Of a stretch of DNA of 64,000 nt, positions 47,724 to 56,446 are shown in pieces. The stretch comes from G038396625 sp038396625 (GTDB lineage Bacteria > Bacillota > Clostridia > Peptostreptococcales > Thermotaleaceae), in assembly GCA_038396625.1 (NCBI GenBank), contig CP121688.1:3720001-3784000 (forward strand). The letters run 5' to 3'. Positions within the stretch are counted from its first letter, which is position 1, and the number at the start of each line of letters is the position of its first letter. The translations under genes and the position numbers were made by a program. Below the pieces are notes generated by a model that saw only the letters and a program-made list of their open reading frames with translations, did no database searches and was not told the DNA's origin.

Positions 47724-48260
47724 TTATTTTTGTACAAATATACAATCAAGCTTTTCTTTATATAATTCATAATCCTCTTGCGAATGCAAAACAAAAATGA
47801 TTTCATTTATTCCTTTATTTTCATCTAGAAAATCCGTCACAGCTTTTATAGCAGTATCCGAAGCCTTTGTGATGGGATAAGCATATACTCCTGTAGAAAC
47901 TGAAGGAAAGGCAATAGTTTTGAGATTATTGTCAACAGCTAGCTTTAAAGAATTGAAGTAAGCATTATATAGAAGTTCGGATTCATGATTGTTGCCCCCT
48001 CTGTAGATAGGTCCTACCGTATGGATCACATATTGACTGGGCATGTTTCCGGCCGTGGTGATTTTAGCTTCTCCCGTAGGACAGCCTCCAATTTTTTTGC
48101 ATTCTTCTAAAATCTCGGGGCCTCCTGCTCGATGGATGGCACCATCTACACCGCCTCCTCCTAATAAACTGTTGTTAGCTGCATTGACGATGGCGTCGAC
48201 CTTTAGGGTAGTAATGTCGCCCTTCACAAGTGTTATCTTGACATTTTTATACCAATACAT
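47724..48260 (-). CDS. Macro-domain protein (ADP-ribose or O-acetyl-ADP-ribose hydrolase type)
   Basis: 178-residue macro domain likely to bind or hydrolyse ADP-ribose derivatives. Visible signatures are VDAIVNAANNSLLGGGGVDGAI, GGCPTGEAKITTAGNMPSQYVIHTVGP, and FPSVSTGVYAYPI, which are the MacroD-type substrate loops. ATG 48260 has GGAGG 6 bases upstream; TTG 48266 is within the ribosome site. It begins 55 bases after the HAD gene on the same strand with no clear terminator between, so it may be the last gene of the Ter-associated operon. Confidence 0.92.
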   Translation of the reverse strand: MYWYKNVKITLVKGDITTLKVDAIVNAANNSLLGGGGVDGAIHRAGGPEILEECKKIGGCPTGEAKITTAGNMPSQYVIHTVGPIYRGGNNHESELLYNAYFNSLKLAVDNNLKTIAFPSVSTGVYAYPITKASDTAIKAVTDFLDENKGINEIIFVLHSQEDYELYKEKLDCIFVQK

Positions 48261-48315
48261 GGTCAACCTCCTTTGAGAGCTTTATCTATTGATAGTATGC
48301 ATTTCACCTTTCCAG

Positions 48316-49143
48316 TTATATTGTCGTTACCAAAGGATATCTTTCCGCAAATTCTTGGACCCTCTCCAATATCTCCTCCGCAGCAAGAATTCCCTCTTTT
48401 TCTGTAAACAAAATACTTTCTATTGCCAAACTTTCTTCCTCATATATTTGATTGATTTCTCCATGGGGAGGGGCAATTGCATAATCAGCCATATGTAACA
48501 TAGGCAAATCCAGTAGAGAATCCCCTGCGGCTGCCACAAAATCAATACTTTCTCTTTCTTGTATATAATCAAGAGCATCTCCTTTGGACACACACTGGGG
48601 AACAAAATACAGTTTTCTCCCCTGTAGCGATGCCTTCCAGTTATGCTGAGTAAGCCAATCCGTAAAAGACATGAGATCATCCATGGGAACCTTCTTTCGA
48701 TCTACAATACAGTAGCTAAACAAATCATCGGCCATTCGCTTATTGAGTACCCATTCATCTGACTGAATCTCCTGAAACCGCGTTAACACGTCCTCAAAAG
48801 GAAGGCATTCTGTAGCAATTCTGTTATGAATCTGTTGATTCCATTGAAGATCAATCTCTCCGTCAATTAGTAAATTCCCACCATTGCTCACCACTGCATA
48901 CTTCGGTACAATTTCATTTTGAAAAAGCTTAATTCTTCTATATTGTGCAATGGTTCGGGTCGTAACAGGGACAAACAGGATATTTTCCGATAAGTCTTTG
49001 AGCAAATCAATAGCGGTTTCGGTCATAAAAGAAATCTCCTGCTCTCCTTTTTTTTCGATCAAACGCACCTCATCCTCCGACATATCTTCTAGAAATTTAT
49101 CAGAATAAATTAAGGTTCGATCTAGGTCACTAGCAAATATCAT
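48316..49143 (-). CDS. HAD-superfamily phosphatase of the Ter-associated module
   Basis: 275-residue HAD hydrolase of the Cof/sucrose-phosphatase-like group: DLDRTLIYSD (motif I), VPVTTRTIAQYRRI (motif II), a lysine-containing SKGDALDYI and AAGDSLLDLPML (motif IV). It lies 5 bases after the phosphoribosyltransferase fusion, as in Ter biosynthetic modules where it is predicted to dephosphorylate a nucleoside-like product. Confidence 0.85.
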   Translation of the reverse strand: MIFASDLDRTLIYSDKFLEDMSEDEVRLIEKKGEQEISFMTETAIDLLKDLSENILFVPVTTRTIAQYRRIKLFQNEIVPKYAVVSNGGNLLIDGEIDLQWNQQIHNRIATECLPFEDVLTRFQEIQSDEWVLNKRMADDLFSYCIVDRKKVPMDDLMSFTDWLTQHNWKASLQGRKLYFVPQCVSKGDALDYIQERESIDFVAAAGDSLLDLPMLHMADYAIAPPHGEINQIYEEESLAIESILFTEKEGILAAEEILERVQEFAERYPLVTTI

Positions 49144-49148
49144 TTTTT

Positions 49149-51653
49149 CTACTCCTTTAATGGTTTAATTAACCCACAACATTGATAGGTCATTTTTTCA
49201 TATACCTCTACTGATACCTTTCTTTCTTCGGCAAGTAATAAAATATGCTTTAGGTTGGGATTATTTTTGTCTTTGACAAGAATTTTCCATGGAATTCTTC
49301 TTAGCAATACCCTTGTTGTTTCTCCGATCCCTGGCTTGATTAGATTGATATCCTGGATTTCAAAATCCTCTTGGATCTTTTTAATATCATGTAGTCCTAT
49401 CCATGTAGGTCTTGTATCTTCCTGTGCTAATTGTTGTAATTGATCTTGAATCTTCTGCTGTACCTTTGGAAATTCAGCAACAATCTTATCAATAAATACA
49501 TAAGATACATCTTCCTCTGCCAATTCCTTATAGTATTTAGCACCATGAAAGTCATCTTTTCCTATCAAATCTTCTCGCTCCACCGTTCGGCTCACAAGTC
49601 CGGCCACTGTAGCATTCAAGCAAGCACTAGCAATTAAGAAATCCTCTCTTGTTCCAAAGGTGCTGACACAATATCCCGGGTCTGCCAGTACAGCCAAGTC
49701 ATTATTCAGCCTGAAGCCGTATTTTTGTTGAAAATTTTCACATGCCTTATGCAATACCTGTGTAATAGCGCCCTTTCCTGTCCAACCATCGATAAACTGA
49801 ATCGGTTTATTAGGGTGATGCTTCAAAATATATTTGATGGCACTTTCGTCTATTCCCTTACCCCTTATGATAGAAATGCTATAGTGAGGAGGATTGATGC
49901 CATATCGATATTTGAGATAACGCTTGATTAGAACCCCAATAGGTGTTCCTGCTCTTGCTAAGGAAACCAATACCATGCTTTTTCCTCTATTTTGCACAAT
50001 CATTTCACCAACTACCCCTACTGCTACTGCCAGTTTAGTAGCTGTTTCTTGTAGCGTATCATAAAATAATTGCATATATTCACTAGAAGGCTTATATTCA
50101 ATTGGGAGCATTTCTGAGTAATGGATACCGCTTTGGATTGCTTCCTCTCGATCTTCTGTCCCCTGTTCCTCTATCACATTGCTTACATCCTTTAATAAAA
50201 AGACCACATCTTCCTGATCATAGCTACCCATGGAAGAGGGCTCAGAAATTTCCCCATTATTTTCTCCACATATTACCACATATATATGAGGTATGCCTAG
50301 CGTCTTAAGTATTTTTATCATCGGTTCAAGTTTTGCTTCCTCTACCTCTCTTTCAAGGAAGAGAAACAACTCTTTATAATGCCCGTAGGGAATATTATAA
50401 AGATAATGCATCACAGCAGGATCCTCAGGGCTTTCGAAGGAAAATTTATTCTGCACCCCATACCCAGGTTGCTCACAGGGATGGATGGGACTTCTCGTGG
50501 TGGAATGGTACTTTACACCTTCTCCCATATATCCTGCAATGCGCATGGGTAGATACATAAATTCTCCCGTCCCTAAACAGAGAGTAGGCCCTCCCTTTCT
50601 TTTTTTGCCTAGCATTTCTCCAATTGTTCGATACTTCTCTTCTCTTTTACTTTTCTCTTTCCCTAGAATACCAAATCGTCCTGTTTCTTTCAAATAAGGA
50701 TTGGAATTAACATGCCCTAGGCTATTTTCAGAAGCGAATAACAGGGGTTGAAACATTTCTCGTTCATCTGATAATCGATAGATGTACATTTTTACATCCT
50801 GTTCTTTATCCGCTTTGGAATGCTTCGGTGGTAAAATTTCGTGTTTTTTCATGGATTCTCCTTCTACTTCTATCCATCCAGAAACAAGACTAACCGTGTG
50901 AATGCGAATGCCCAGTCTCTTTTGTACCTCTTGATATCCCTGTCGATCTTCTTTAGTGCGCCAATCCACCAGAGAAACCACTGCATATTCTTTTCTTGGA
51001 TACTTTTTGTGGATAGCCTCAATGATATTTAAAGCCGTTTTTCCAGTGGTAATTTCATCATCCACCAGCACAATAGGATGAGAAGATTCGATGAAGGAAT
51101 GGTCTAAAGGATAGCAGCGATGGCTGGTAGCATGGGAATGTTCTTCTTCAAAATCAATGGCAGATGAAAGCCCTAATATCGTTTCACGAGTTGTATGAAT
51201 ATAATAGGCATTGTCGCCAAAACAATCAAACATCGTATGCCCTAATGCCGTAGCGGTTTCTGCAAAGCCAATAAAGATCGTAGTTTTAGGAAGATGCAAT
51301 GGATTTTCTAAGATATGATGATAGTTTTCTTTGCATTTTTGCTGATGCATCCATTGTTCCATCATTTCTTTGGTTTCAGGCACTTCCCTATGATAAACCT
51401 CTTTCATATAGCTTAAGGCTAGCGCTGCTCCTGCGGATAAAGAAGTATACGGTTTGACAGGAATATGTTTACCAAGAACTTTGCTGACAAATAAAAATCC
51501 TCTTTTTTTATTTTCCCTTGCAGCCATTAAAAACAATGTATCCATTGGAATATTATAAGGATTGTGCTCAATATGAATGGTTACAGATAAATTCTCTAAT
51601 ATCTTATATGTATACTTTTTTGGTAAGCAAACTGGTGAAGTTTTGTTTTTCAT
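49149..51653 (-). CDS. Fused phosphoribosyltransferase-TRSP-phosphoribosyltransferase-Pelota protein (Ter module)
   Basis: 834-residue protein joining what are usually two Ter-cluster proteins. Using the residue numbers of the longest frame: PRTase_2 at about 20-260 with PRPP loop IVLVDDEITTGKTALNII (near 199-215); TRSP domain at about 320-460 with its namesake T-R-S-P at 390-393; StiP-type PRTase_1 at about 480-740 with PRPP loop FIDGWTGKGAI near 624 and ADPGYCVSTFGTREDF; and a Pelota-like RNA-binding domain at about 770-838. Such proteins are predicted to make a nucleoside-like metabolite in Ter stress systems. The start overlaps the lyase gene; ATG 51653 has GGGGTG a few bases before, and ATG 51665 is in frame too. 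Confidence 0.85.
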   Translation of the reverse strand: MKNKTSPVCLPKKYTYKILENLSVTIHIEHNPYNIPMDTLFLMAARENKKRGFLFVSKVLGKHIPVKPYTSLSAGAALALSYMKEVYHREVPETKEMMEQWMHQQKCKENYHHILENPLHLPKTTIFIGFAETATALGHTMFDCFGDNAYYIHTTRETILGLSSAIDFEEEHSHATSHRCYPLDHSFIESSHPIVLVDDEITTGKTALNIIEAIHKKYPRKEYAVVSLVDWRTKEDRQGYQEVQKRLGIRIHTVSLVSGWIEVEGESMKKHEILPPKHSKADKEQDVKMYIYRLSDEREMFQPLLFASENSLGHVNSNPYLKETGRFGILGKEKSKREEKYRTIGEMLGKKRKGGPTLCLGTGEFMYLPMRIAGYMGEGVKYHSTTRSPIHPCEQPGYGVQNKFSFESPEDPAVMHYLYNIPYGHYKELFLFLEREVEEAKLEPMIKILKTLGIPHIYVVICGENNGEISEPSSMGSYDQEDVVFLLKDVSNVIEEQGTEDREEAIQSGIHYSEMLPIEYKPSSEYMQLFYDTLQETATKLAVAVGVVGEMIVQNRGKSMVLVSLARAGTPIGVLIKRYLKYRYGINPPHYSISIIRGKGIDESAIKYILKHHPNKPIQFIDGWTGKGAITQVLHKACENFQQKYGFRLNNDLAVLADPGYCVSTFGTREDFLIASACLNATVAGLVSRTVEREDLIGKDDFHGAKYYKELAEEDVSYVFIDKIVAEFPKVQQKIQDQLQQLAQEDTRPTWIGLHDIKKIQEDFEIQDINLIKPGIGETTRVLLRRIPWKILVKDKNNPNLKHILLLAEERKVSVEVYEKMTYQCCGLIKPLKE

Positions 51654-52794
51654 GATACACCCCATAAATTTTTGATTTGATCATAATTTTTTCCGCCCAA
51701 CTTAAATGAGGCTTAATTTCATTCATTTTATTGTCATAATGGCTTTTTACTACACCTACTTTGCCATTATTATTATCCATAATGCTAGTGGCGTCCATAT
51801 ATTGTTCATGACTCACCACATTTAGCGCCTGTACTGGAAGAATATGGCTAGGATGAATAATGGTTTTCCCCATAAATCCATTAGCTTGGTCCAATAAAAC
51901 TTCTCGAATTAATCCATCAATATATTTGCTCAATAGCTCTGCACGAATCTTTCGTCCAGCAGGACCATAAATTTCTTCAAAAGGACTTTGCCTTAATTGA
52001 GGCTTTAATACCCTTTCTCCATTTGAAAAATACTCCCAAACAGGGGCAGAAACCACATAGCCCCGTTCCACCCTCGTGAAATAGTTAAGAATATCTCCAA
52101 TACAATCACGAATCACCGTAATATCATAAATGGTCATGCTATAGCTTCTCCGAATCCCAAACAAACTGCAAAAATCTGTAGCACCTACCCGTATATTTAA
52201 TACAAGATCGTCATACTGTTTCAGTATATGATGTATATAATTTAAAGATTCCAGTCTTGTTTCTTTATAAAGAATATCTTTTGTTTCCAAAATAGGCATA
52301 CCGTACATTGGTTTTTTTAAACTTTTGTTGATCTGTTTTAACGCTTGAAAAAAAGTAATACCATTTTTCAATGAGAACTTAGGGAAAACAAAACCAGTAA
52401 GCAAATGCAATCCATCCTGTGCTCGCTCAGAAATTCTCAGCATCTGCCCTGCATCTCGAATACGCAAAAACATCAAAGGAATATCTTGATAATCTATCTC
52501 TCCGTTTCTTACAGCAATCGATAATTGCTTTAATTGCTGTAGTACCATTTGTTCCCCTTCTTCTACCCTGTCATCTCCAATAGCATCCTCTAAGCACATC
52601 ACCATAGACATCAAGCTAGGATGTTTTTTAGACAAAATGTCTTGTGCAATATTCTCTTTAGTGCTAGGCATATACAACGTAGCGCCCAGTGCATATGCTA
52701 GTATGTCCTTATGACTATCTCGATCAAATGCTTGTGGTGCGGTATAAAAGATCTTTTCTTTTTCTTGTTTTGTTAAATAATGAAAATATTGCAT
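51604..52794 (-). CDS. HpcH/HpaI-CitE-like C-C bond lyase (Ter module)
   Basis: 396-residue TIM-barrel lyase of the type found in Ter clusters. Features are LMSMVMCLEDAIGDDRVEEGE (metal-binding acidic region), VFPKFS, GMPILETKDIL, VGATDFCSLFG, and KTIIHPSHI near the end, as in citrate lyase beta-type enzymes. It overlaps the fusion gene by about 50 bases, so translation is coupled. The substrate in this pathway is unknown. Confidence 0.85.
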   Translation of the reverse strand: MQYFHYLTKQEKEKIFYTAPQAFDRDSHKDILAYALGATLYMPSTKENIAQDILSKKHPSLMSMVMCLEDAIGDDRVEEGEQMVLQQLKQLSIAVRNGEIDYQDIPLMFLRIRDAGQMLRISERAQDGLHLLTGFVFPKFSLKNGITFFQALKQINKSLKKPMYGMPILETKDILYKETRLESLNYIHHILKQYDDLVLNIRVGATDFCSLFGIRRSYSMTIYDITVIRDCIGDILNYFTRVERGYVVSAPVWEYFSNGERVLKPQLRQSPFEEIYGPAGRKIRAELLSKYIDGLIREVLLDQANGFMGKTIIHPSHILPVQALNVVSHEQYMDATSIMDNNNGKVGVVKSHYDNKMNEIKPHLSWAEKIMIKSKIYGVYHEKQNFTSLLTKKVYI

Positions 52795-52887
52795 ATAAAA
52801 TCCCCTTTTTTTGTAGTAAATATAACGTAAACCCTAACATTTATCTGCATAAAACATTCCAAAATTATTAATGCATCAATACAATAA

Positions 52888-52930
52888 GAAACCTAAAACG
52901 AAGTAAATCCTGCTAAACGCTTTAGGTTTC
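52888..52930 (-). terminator. Hairpin dividing the TerD genes from the biosynthetic genes
   Basis: GAAACCTAAA (52888-52897) pairs with TTTAGGTTTC (52921-52930), with a 23-base loop and only a weak T run on the minus strand. It could be a partial terminator or processing site within the Ter operon. Confidence 0.55.
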
Positions 52931-52985
52931 TGTGTTGTTTATTCATGATCTTCCTGTATTCTTTCATTCTATACAAGAATCATCA

Positions 52986-53567
52986 TTAATCTACTTGAAG
53001 ACCATAGTTTCTGCAAAGTGCTGCAAGACCCCCTTCAAAACCACTTCCTACGGCACTAAACTTCCACTCTCCATTATGTCGATATAGCTCACATACAACC
53101 AAAGCCGTCTCTACAGAAAAATCTTCTCCAAGGTCATAGCGAAGTACTTCCTGACTCGTTTCTTCATTGACTACACGAACAAATGCATTGGAAACCTGCC
53201 CAAAATTTTGACCTCTTTGTAGTGCTTCATGAATTGTTACCGTAATCGCAATTTTATGGACATTAGCTGGGACTTTGCTAAAATCCACTTTGATTTGCTC
53301 GTCATCCCCTTCTCCTTCGCCAGTTCGATTGTCACCTGTGTGAATTACTGAACCATTGCCACCTTGAAGGTTATTATAAAATATAAAATCTTTATCATTA
53401 TTGACCTTGCCATTTTCTCCTGCTAAAAAGGCTGAAGCATCTAGATCAAAATCATATCCTCCTGAATATTTATTCGTATCCCATCCCAATCCTATAATGA
53501 CTTTTTTTAACCCCGGATTGGTTTTGGTCAAATCAATTTTTTGTCCCTTTGTCAAACTGATAGACAT
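52986..53567 (-). CDS. TerD-family stress protein
   Basis: 193-residue TerD domain protein, soluble and calcium binding in studied homologues: GLGWDTNKYSGGYDFDLDASAF, HTGDNRTGEGEGDDEQI (acidic metal loop), NVHKIAITVTIHEA, and RYDLGEDFSVETALVV. One of three TerD paralogues in this cluster; closest in sequence to the one at 55110. AGGGGCAGGA precedes the ATG. Confidence 0.93.
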   Translation of the reverse strand: MSISLTKGQKIDLTKTNPGLKKVIIGLGWDTNKYSGGYDFDLDASAFLAGENGKVNNDKDFIFYNNLQGGNGSVIHTGDNRTGEGEGDDEQIKVDFSKVPANVHKIAITVTIHEALQRGQNFGQVSNAFVRVVNEETSQEVLRYDLGEDFSVETALVVCELYRHNGEWKFSAVGSGFEGGLAALCRNYGLQVD

Positions 53568-53631
53568 TTTTTCCTGCCCCTTTCATAAGATTTTGTAATA
53601 AAAATTATTGTATGCTATTCTTGAAAACATT

Positions 53632-54240
53632 TTAATATTTTTTTACAATTTCACTCAATGAAGCATCATGAGTTCCTTCACCAATTGCAGCAAATTTCCA
53701 TTCTCCATTGTGACGATAAATCTCTCCTACCATAAGACTGGTTTTTCCTGCATAATTATCTGTTAAGTTGTATCGGATGATTTCTTGTTTGCTAGAAGCA
53801 TTAACTACACGAATAAAAGCATTTTGAATCATTCCAAAATCCTGCTTACGCCGTACACAATCATAAATATTAACCACAAATACAAGTTTATGGATATCTG
53901 CCGGTACAAGACCTAGCTCGACAATGATTTGTTCATCATCACCGTCTCCATCTCCCGTAAGATTATCACCCGTATGAACGACACTGCCACAACGGCTTCT
54001 TAAATTTCCAAAATAGATAAGATTTTGCTTTCCTGCTAATTTTCCACTGCTGTCAAGCATAATTACGGATGCATCACAATCGATATTGGCATTTTTACTT
54101 CCTCCACCAAAAAGACCTCCTAAGAGTCCTCCTCCACCTTGTTGAACAGGATCCCATCCTAAACCTACCATGATTCTGGAAAGTCCTGCATTTCCTTTTG
54201 TTAAATCTACTCTTTGCCCTTTTTGCAAGTTAATTCCCAT
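53632..54240 (-). CDS. Divergent TerD-family protein with glycine-rich insertion
   Basis: 202-residue TerD protein. After VGLGWDPVQ it has a glycine-rich insert, GGGGLLGGLFGGGSKNA (about residues 35-51), before the first acidic strand NIDCDASVIML, where the FDLD of the other copies is replaced by IDCD. The second metal loop TGDGDGDDEQI is kept. The insert may alter membrane or partner contacts. Confidence 0.9.
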   Translation of the reverse strand: MGINLQKGQRVDLTKGNAGLSRIMVGLGWDPVQQGGGGLLGGLFGGGSKNANIDCDASVIMLDSSGKLAGKQNLIYFGNLRSRCGSVVHTGDNLTGDGDGDDEQIIVELGLVPADIHKLVFVVNIYDCVRRKQDFGMIQNAFIRVVNASSKQEIIRYNLTDNYAGKTSLMVGEIYRHNGEWKFAAIGEGTHDASLSEIVKKY

Positions 54241-54332
54241 ATGATTCTCCTCCTTTATATCTAAACTTTCGTATCTGTCAATAAACGCTCTATTCTTTTG
54301 ACGCTTATAGCTTCCAATTTGTTTCTAAATTT

Positions 54333-55016
54333 TTATTTTTTTTGAGTAGGAATAAACTGTTGAATCCAATCACCAAACCCACGAGGATTTCTTGTTTGAA
54401 TCAAAACAGTCCCTGGACCTCTAAATCTACATACCAATCCTTCTCCTGAAGTAAAACTAGAAACCCATCCCCTAGAAGCCTTCTCAATAGTATACTGCAT
54501 ATAATCAGGCCATGCCACTAAATGACTGTTATCAATAATCACTTCTTCCCCCGCAGAAACATTCACTGCATGAATGGCGCCATAGGAGTTAAGGAACACA
54601 GTACCATTCCCACTAATTCTAACAATGAAAAACCCTTCTCCTGAAAAGAACCCCTTTGCGAGGTTTTGCATTTGCGTAGATACTTGAATATTCTGGGTAG
54701 CCGCTAAAAAGCCATCTTTCTGCACGCACATACTATAAGAACCATCTAATTCTACATCTACAATACCTCCTGGAATCGAAGGTGCCAATAGTACTTCTCC
54801 GGGGCCCCGATTGGCTACCAAAGTCTGAAAGAAAAATTTTTCTCCTGCCAACATCCTTCCTAACCCTTGCATGATGCCTCCCTCAGCCTTCCCTTCTACA
54901 TCCACAGTATTAGACATAGACACCATGGCACCGGACTCTGCCTTCACCATATCACCTCTTTGCAACTGCACCTCTAATAAGGGAAATGCATCTTGATAAA
55001 GGATTTTATAATTCAA
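54333..55016 (-). CDS. AIM24-family protein
   Basis: 227-residue protein of the AIM24/TIGR00266 family (beta-rich, function not settled), here within a Ter cluster. Signatures: FPLLEVQLQRGDMVKAESGAMVSMS, GFFSGEGFFIVRISGNG, WVSSFTSGEGLVCRFRGPG and TRNPRGFGDWI. The start is a TTG at 55016, 7 bases after AAAAGGAGG. It is flanked on both sides by terD genes on the same strand. Confidence 0.9.
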   Translation of the reverse strand: MNYKILYQDAFPLLEVQLQRGDMVKAESGAMVSMSNTVDVEGKAEGGIMQGLGRMLAGEKFFFQTLVANRGPGEVLLAPSIPGGIVDVELDGSYSMCVQKDGFLAATQNIQVSTQMQNLAKGFFSGEGFFIVRISGNGTVFLNSYGAIHAVNVSAGEEVIIDNSHLVAWPDYMQYTIEKASRGWVSSFTSGEGLVCRFRGPGTVLIQTRNPRGFGDWIQQFIPTQKK

Positions 55017-55109
55017 ATTTATTCCTCCTTTTAGGTGTACCGTTTAACTAGCTTTGTGTAAAAAAGGCAGAGCCCTGTAGAAGCTCTCCCTTTTTCTGTC
55101 CCTTTATCA

Positions 55110-55688
55110 TTATACATTAATACCAAAGTTTCCACAAAGTGCGCCTAAGCCTCCTTGGAAACCACTACCTATAGCATTAAATTTCCATTCTGCACCATGA
55201 CGATAAAGTTCCCCTACAACAACAGCTGTCTCAATGCTGAAATCTTCCCCCAGATCATAGCGAATCAATTCTTCTCCATTATCATCATTCATAATACGAA
55301 TAAAAGCATTGGATACTTGGCCAAAGTTTTGATTCCGCTGGTCTGCTTCGTGGATCGTTACAGTAAAGGCAATCTTATGCACATTGGCTGGTACTTTATT
55401 TAATTCAATTTTTATCTGCTCATCGTCACCATCTCCAGCACCTGTAAGGTTATCCCCCATATGGGTTACAGCACCTGATGGATCCTTTAAATTATTGTAA
55501 AAAACAAAATCTTGTTCACTGCTTACTTTTCCCGCTTCTCCCAACATAAATGCAGCTGTATCCAAATCAAAATCATGTCCGCCGTCATACTTATTGGTGT
55601 CCCAACCTAAACCCACTAATACCTTTGTAAGACCTGGGTTAGTTTTTGTCAAATCTACTTTTTGTCCTTTTTGTAAACTAATTGCCAT
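55110..55688 (-). CDS. TerD-family stress protein
   Basis: 192-residue TerD protein with GLGWDTNKYDGGHDFDLDTAAF, GDNLTGAGDGDDEQI and RYDLGEDFSIETAVVV. First gene of the cluster on the minus strand. A TATAAT is seen about 140 bases upstream but no convincing -35; no operator was recognised. TerC, which often accompanies TerD, is not in the window. Confidence 0.93.
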   Translation of the reverse strand: MAISLQKGQKVDLTKTNPGLTKVLVGLGWDTNKYDGGHDFDLDTAAFMLGEAGKVSSEQDFVFYNNLKDPSGAVTHMGDNLTGAGDGDDEQIKIELNKVPANVHKIAFTVTIHEADQRNQNFGQVSNAFIRIMNDDNGEELIRYDLGEDFSIETAVVVGELYRHGAEWKFNAIGSGFQGGLGALCGNFGINV

Positions 55689-55877
55689 AATAAAGACCCC
55701 TCTTTCTTTTTTACTTATTCATATTGTTATTATTTTTATTATTCTATTTTTATATTCAAATTCCTCCTACTAGTTTTGATACCCAATAGGATCTTAGGCT
55801 AATCTTTAAAATTACCCAGCATTATATATGTATGTGATTATTTAAGGAAGTAGTACTTCTTTATTTGAAAAGTAATA

Positions 55878-55918
55878 AAAAGTTCCCATACTGACCTCAC
55901 AGTATGGGAACTTTTTAT
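55878..55918. terminator. Bidirectional terminator after queT
   Basis: AAAAGTTCCCATACTG (55878-55893) pairs with CAGTATGGGAACTTTT, with T runs on both strands. It ends queT and insulates the Ter cluster. Confidence 0.88.
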
Positions 55919-55930
55919 TGCAGATTCTTA

Positions 55931-56392
55931 TTAAAAAATCTTATTTCTATACTTTTCTAACATTAAAATTAGTGGATAACCCAATCCATAACAAGCAATC
56001 ATCTGTCCAAATGTTACCCAACCCATAGTAATCAAAAGAGGCAACTGATAAAGATAATGTAAAATGAGCCCTACCACAATGCCATTGATTAGCACTGGTG
56101 GCAAAGGTACAAGCCATTTTTTCCCTATCTTATAAGACATAAAAGCTGCCAGTAAAGTAGCCGAACTGCCGAATACGATGTCGATGATCCCTCCACCTCC
56201 GTAGATATTTGCTACAATACATCCTACAAACAGGCCTGGGATCGCTGCAGGAGTAAACATGGGTAACACTGTTAATGCCTCTGCTACCCTCACTTGGATT
56301 TGCCCATAACTAATGGGCGCCAAGGTGATTGTCAGCACAGCATAGATGGCACCAATAAATGCCGCCTGCACCAAAAAATTTGTTTTTTTCAT
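55931..56392 (-). CDS. queT: QueT family queuosine-precursor transporter
   Basis: ECF-type membrane S component for a queuosine precursor (preQ0/preQ1). About 153 residues with four to six hydrophobic segments and family motifs APISYGQIQVRVAEALTVLP and GCIVANIYGGGGIIDIVFGS. ATG 56392 lies 9 bases after GGGAGGT; the frame runs on to 56473 through the riboswitch and is not used. Controlled by a preQ1-I riboswitch. Confidence 0.93.
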   Translation of the reverse strand: MKKTNFLVQAAFIGAIYAVLTITLAPISYGQIQVRVAEALTVLPMFTPAAIPGLFVGCIVANIYGGGGIIDIVFGSSATLLAAFMSYKIGKKWLVPLPPVLINGIVVGLILHYLYQLPLLITMGWVTFGQMIACYGLGYPLILMLEKYRNKIF

Positions 56393-56404
56393 TTTTAAAA
56401 AACC

Positions 56405-56446
56405 TCCCGTAGTTTTGTTTATCGTCAGGATATTGCGAACTGACGT
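56405..56446 (-). ncRNA. PreQ1-I riboswitch
   Basis: Minus-strand stem CGTCAG/CTGACG (56440-56445 with about 56423-56428) encloses the loop TTCGCAATATC, followed by ATAAACAAAACTACGG, which holds the A-rich strand and pseudoknot partner. Loop and tail closely match known preQ1-I aptamers. The aptamer 3' end abuts the GGGAGG ribosome site, so it probably acts on translation of queT. Confidence 0.88.

Noticed and set aside
55780..55850. Possible sigma-B type promoter (GGGTAA) upstream of the terD cluster
   Set aside because: No GTTT-type -35 element at the needed distance.
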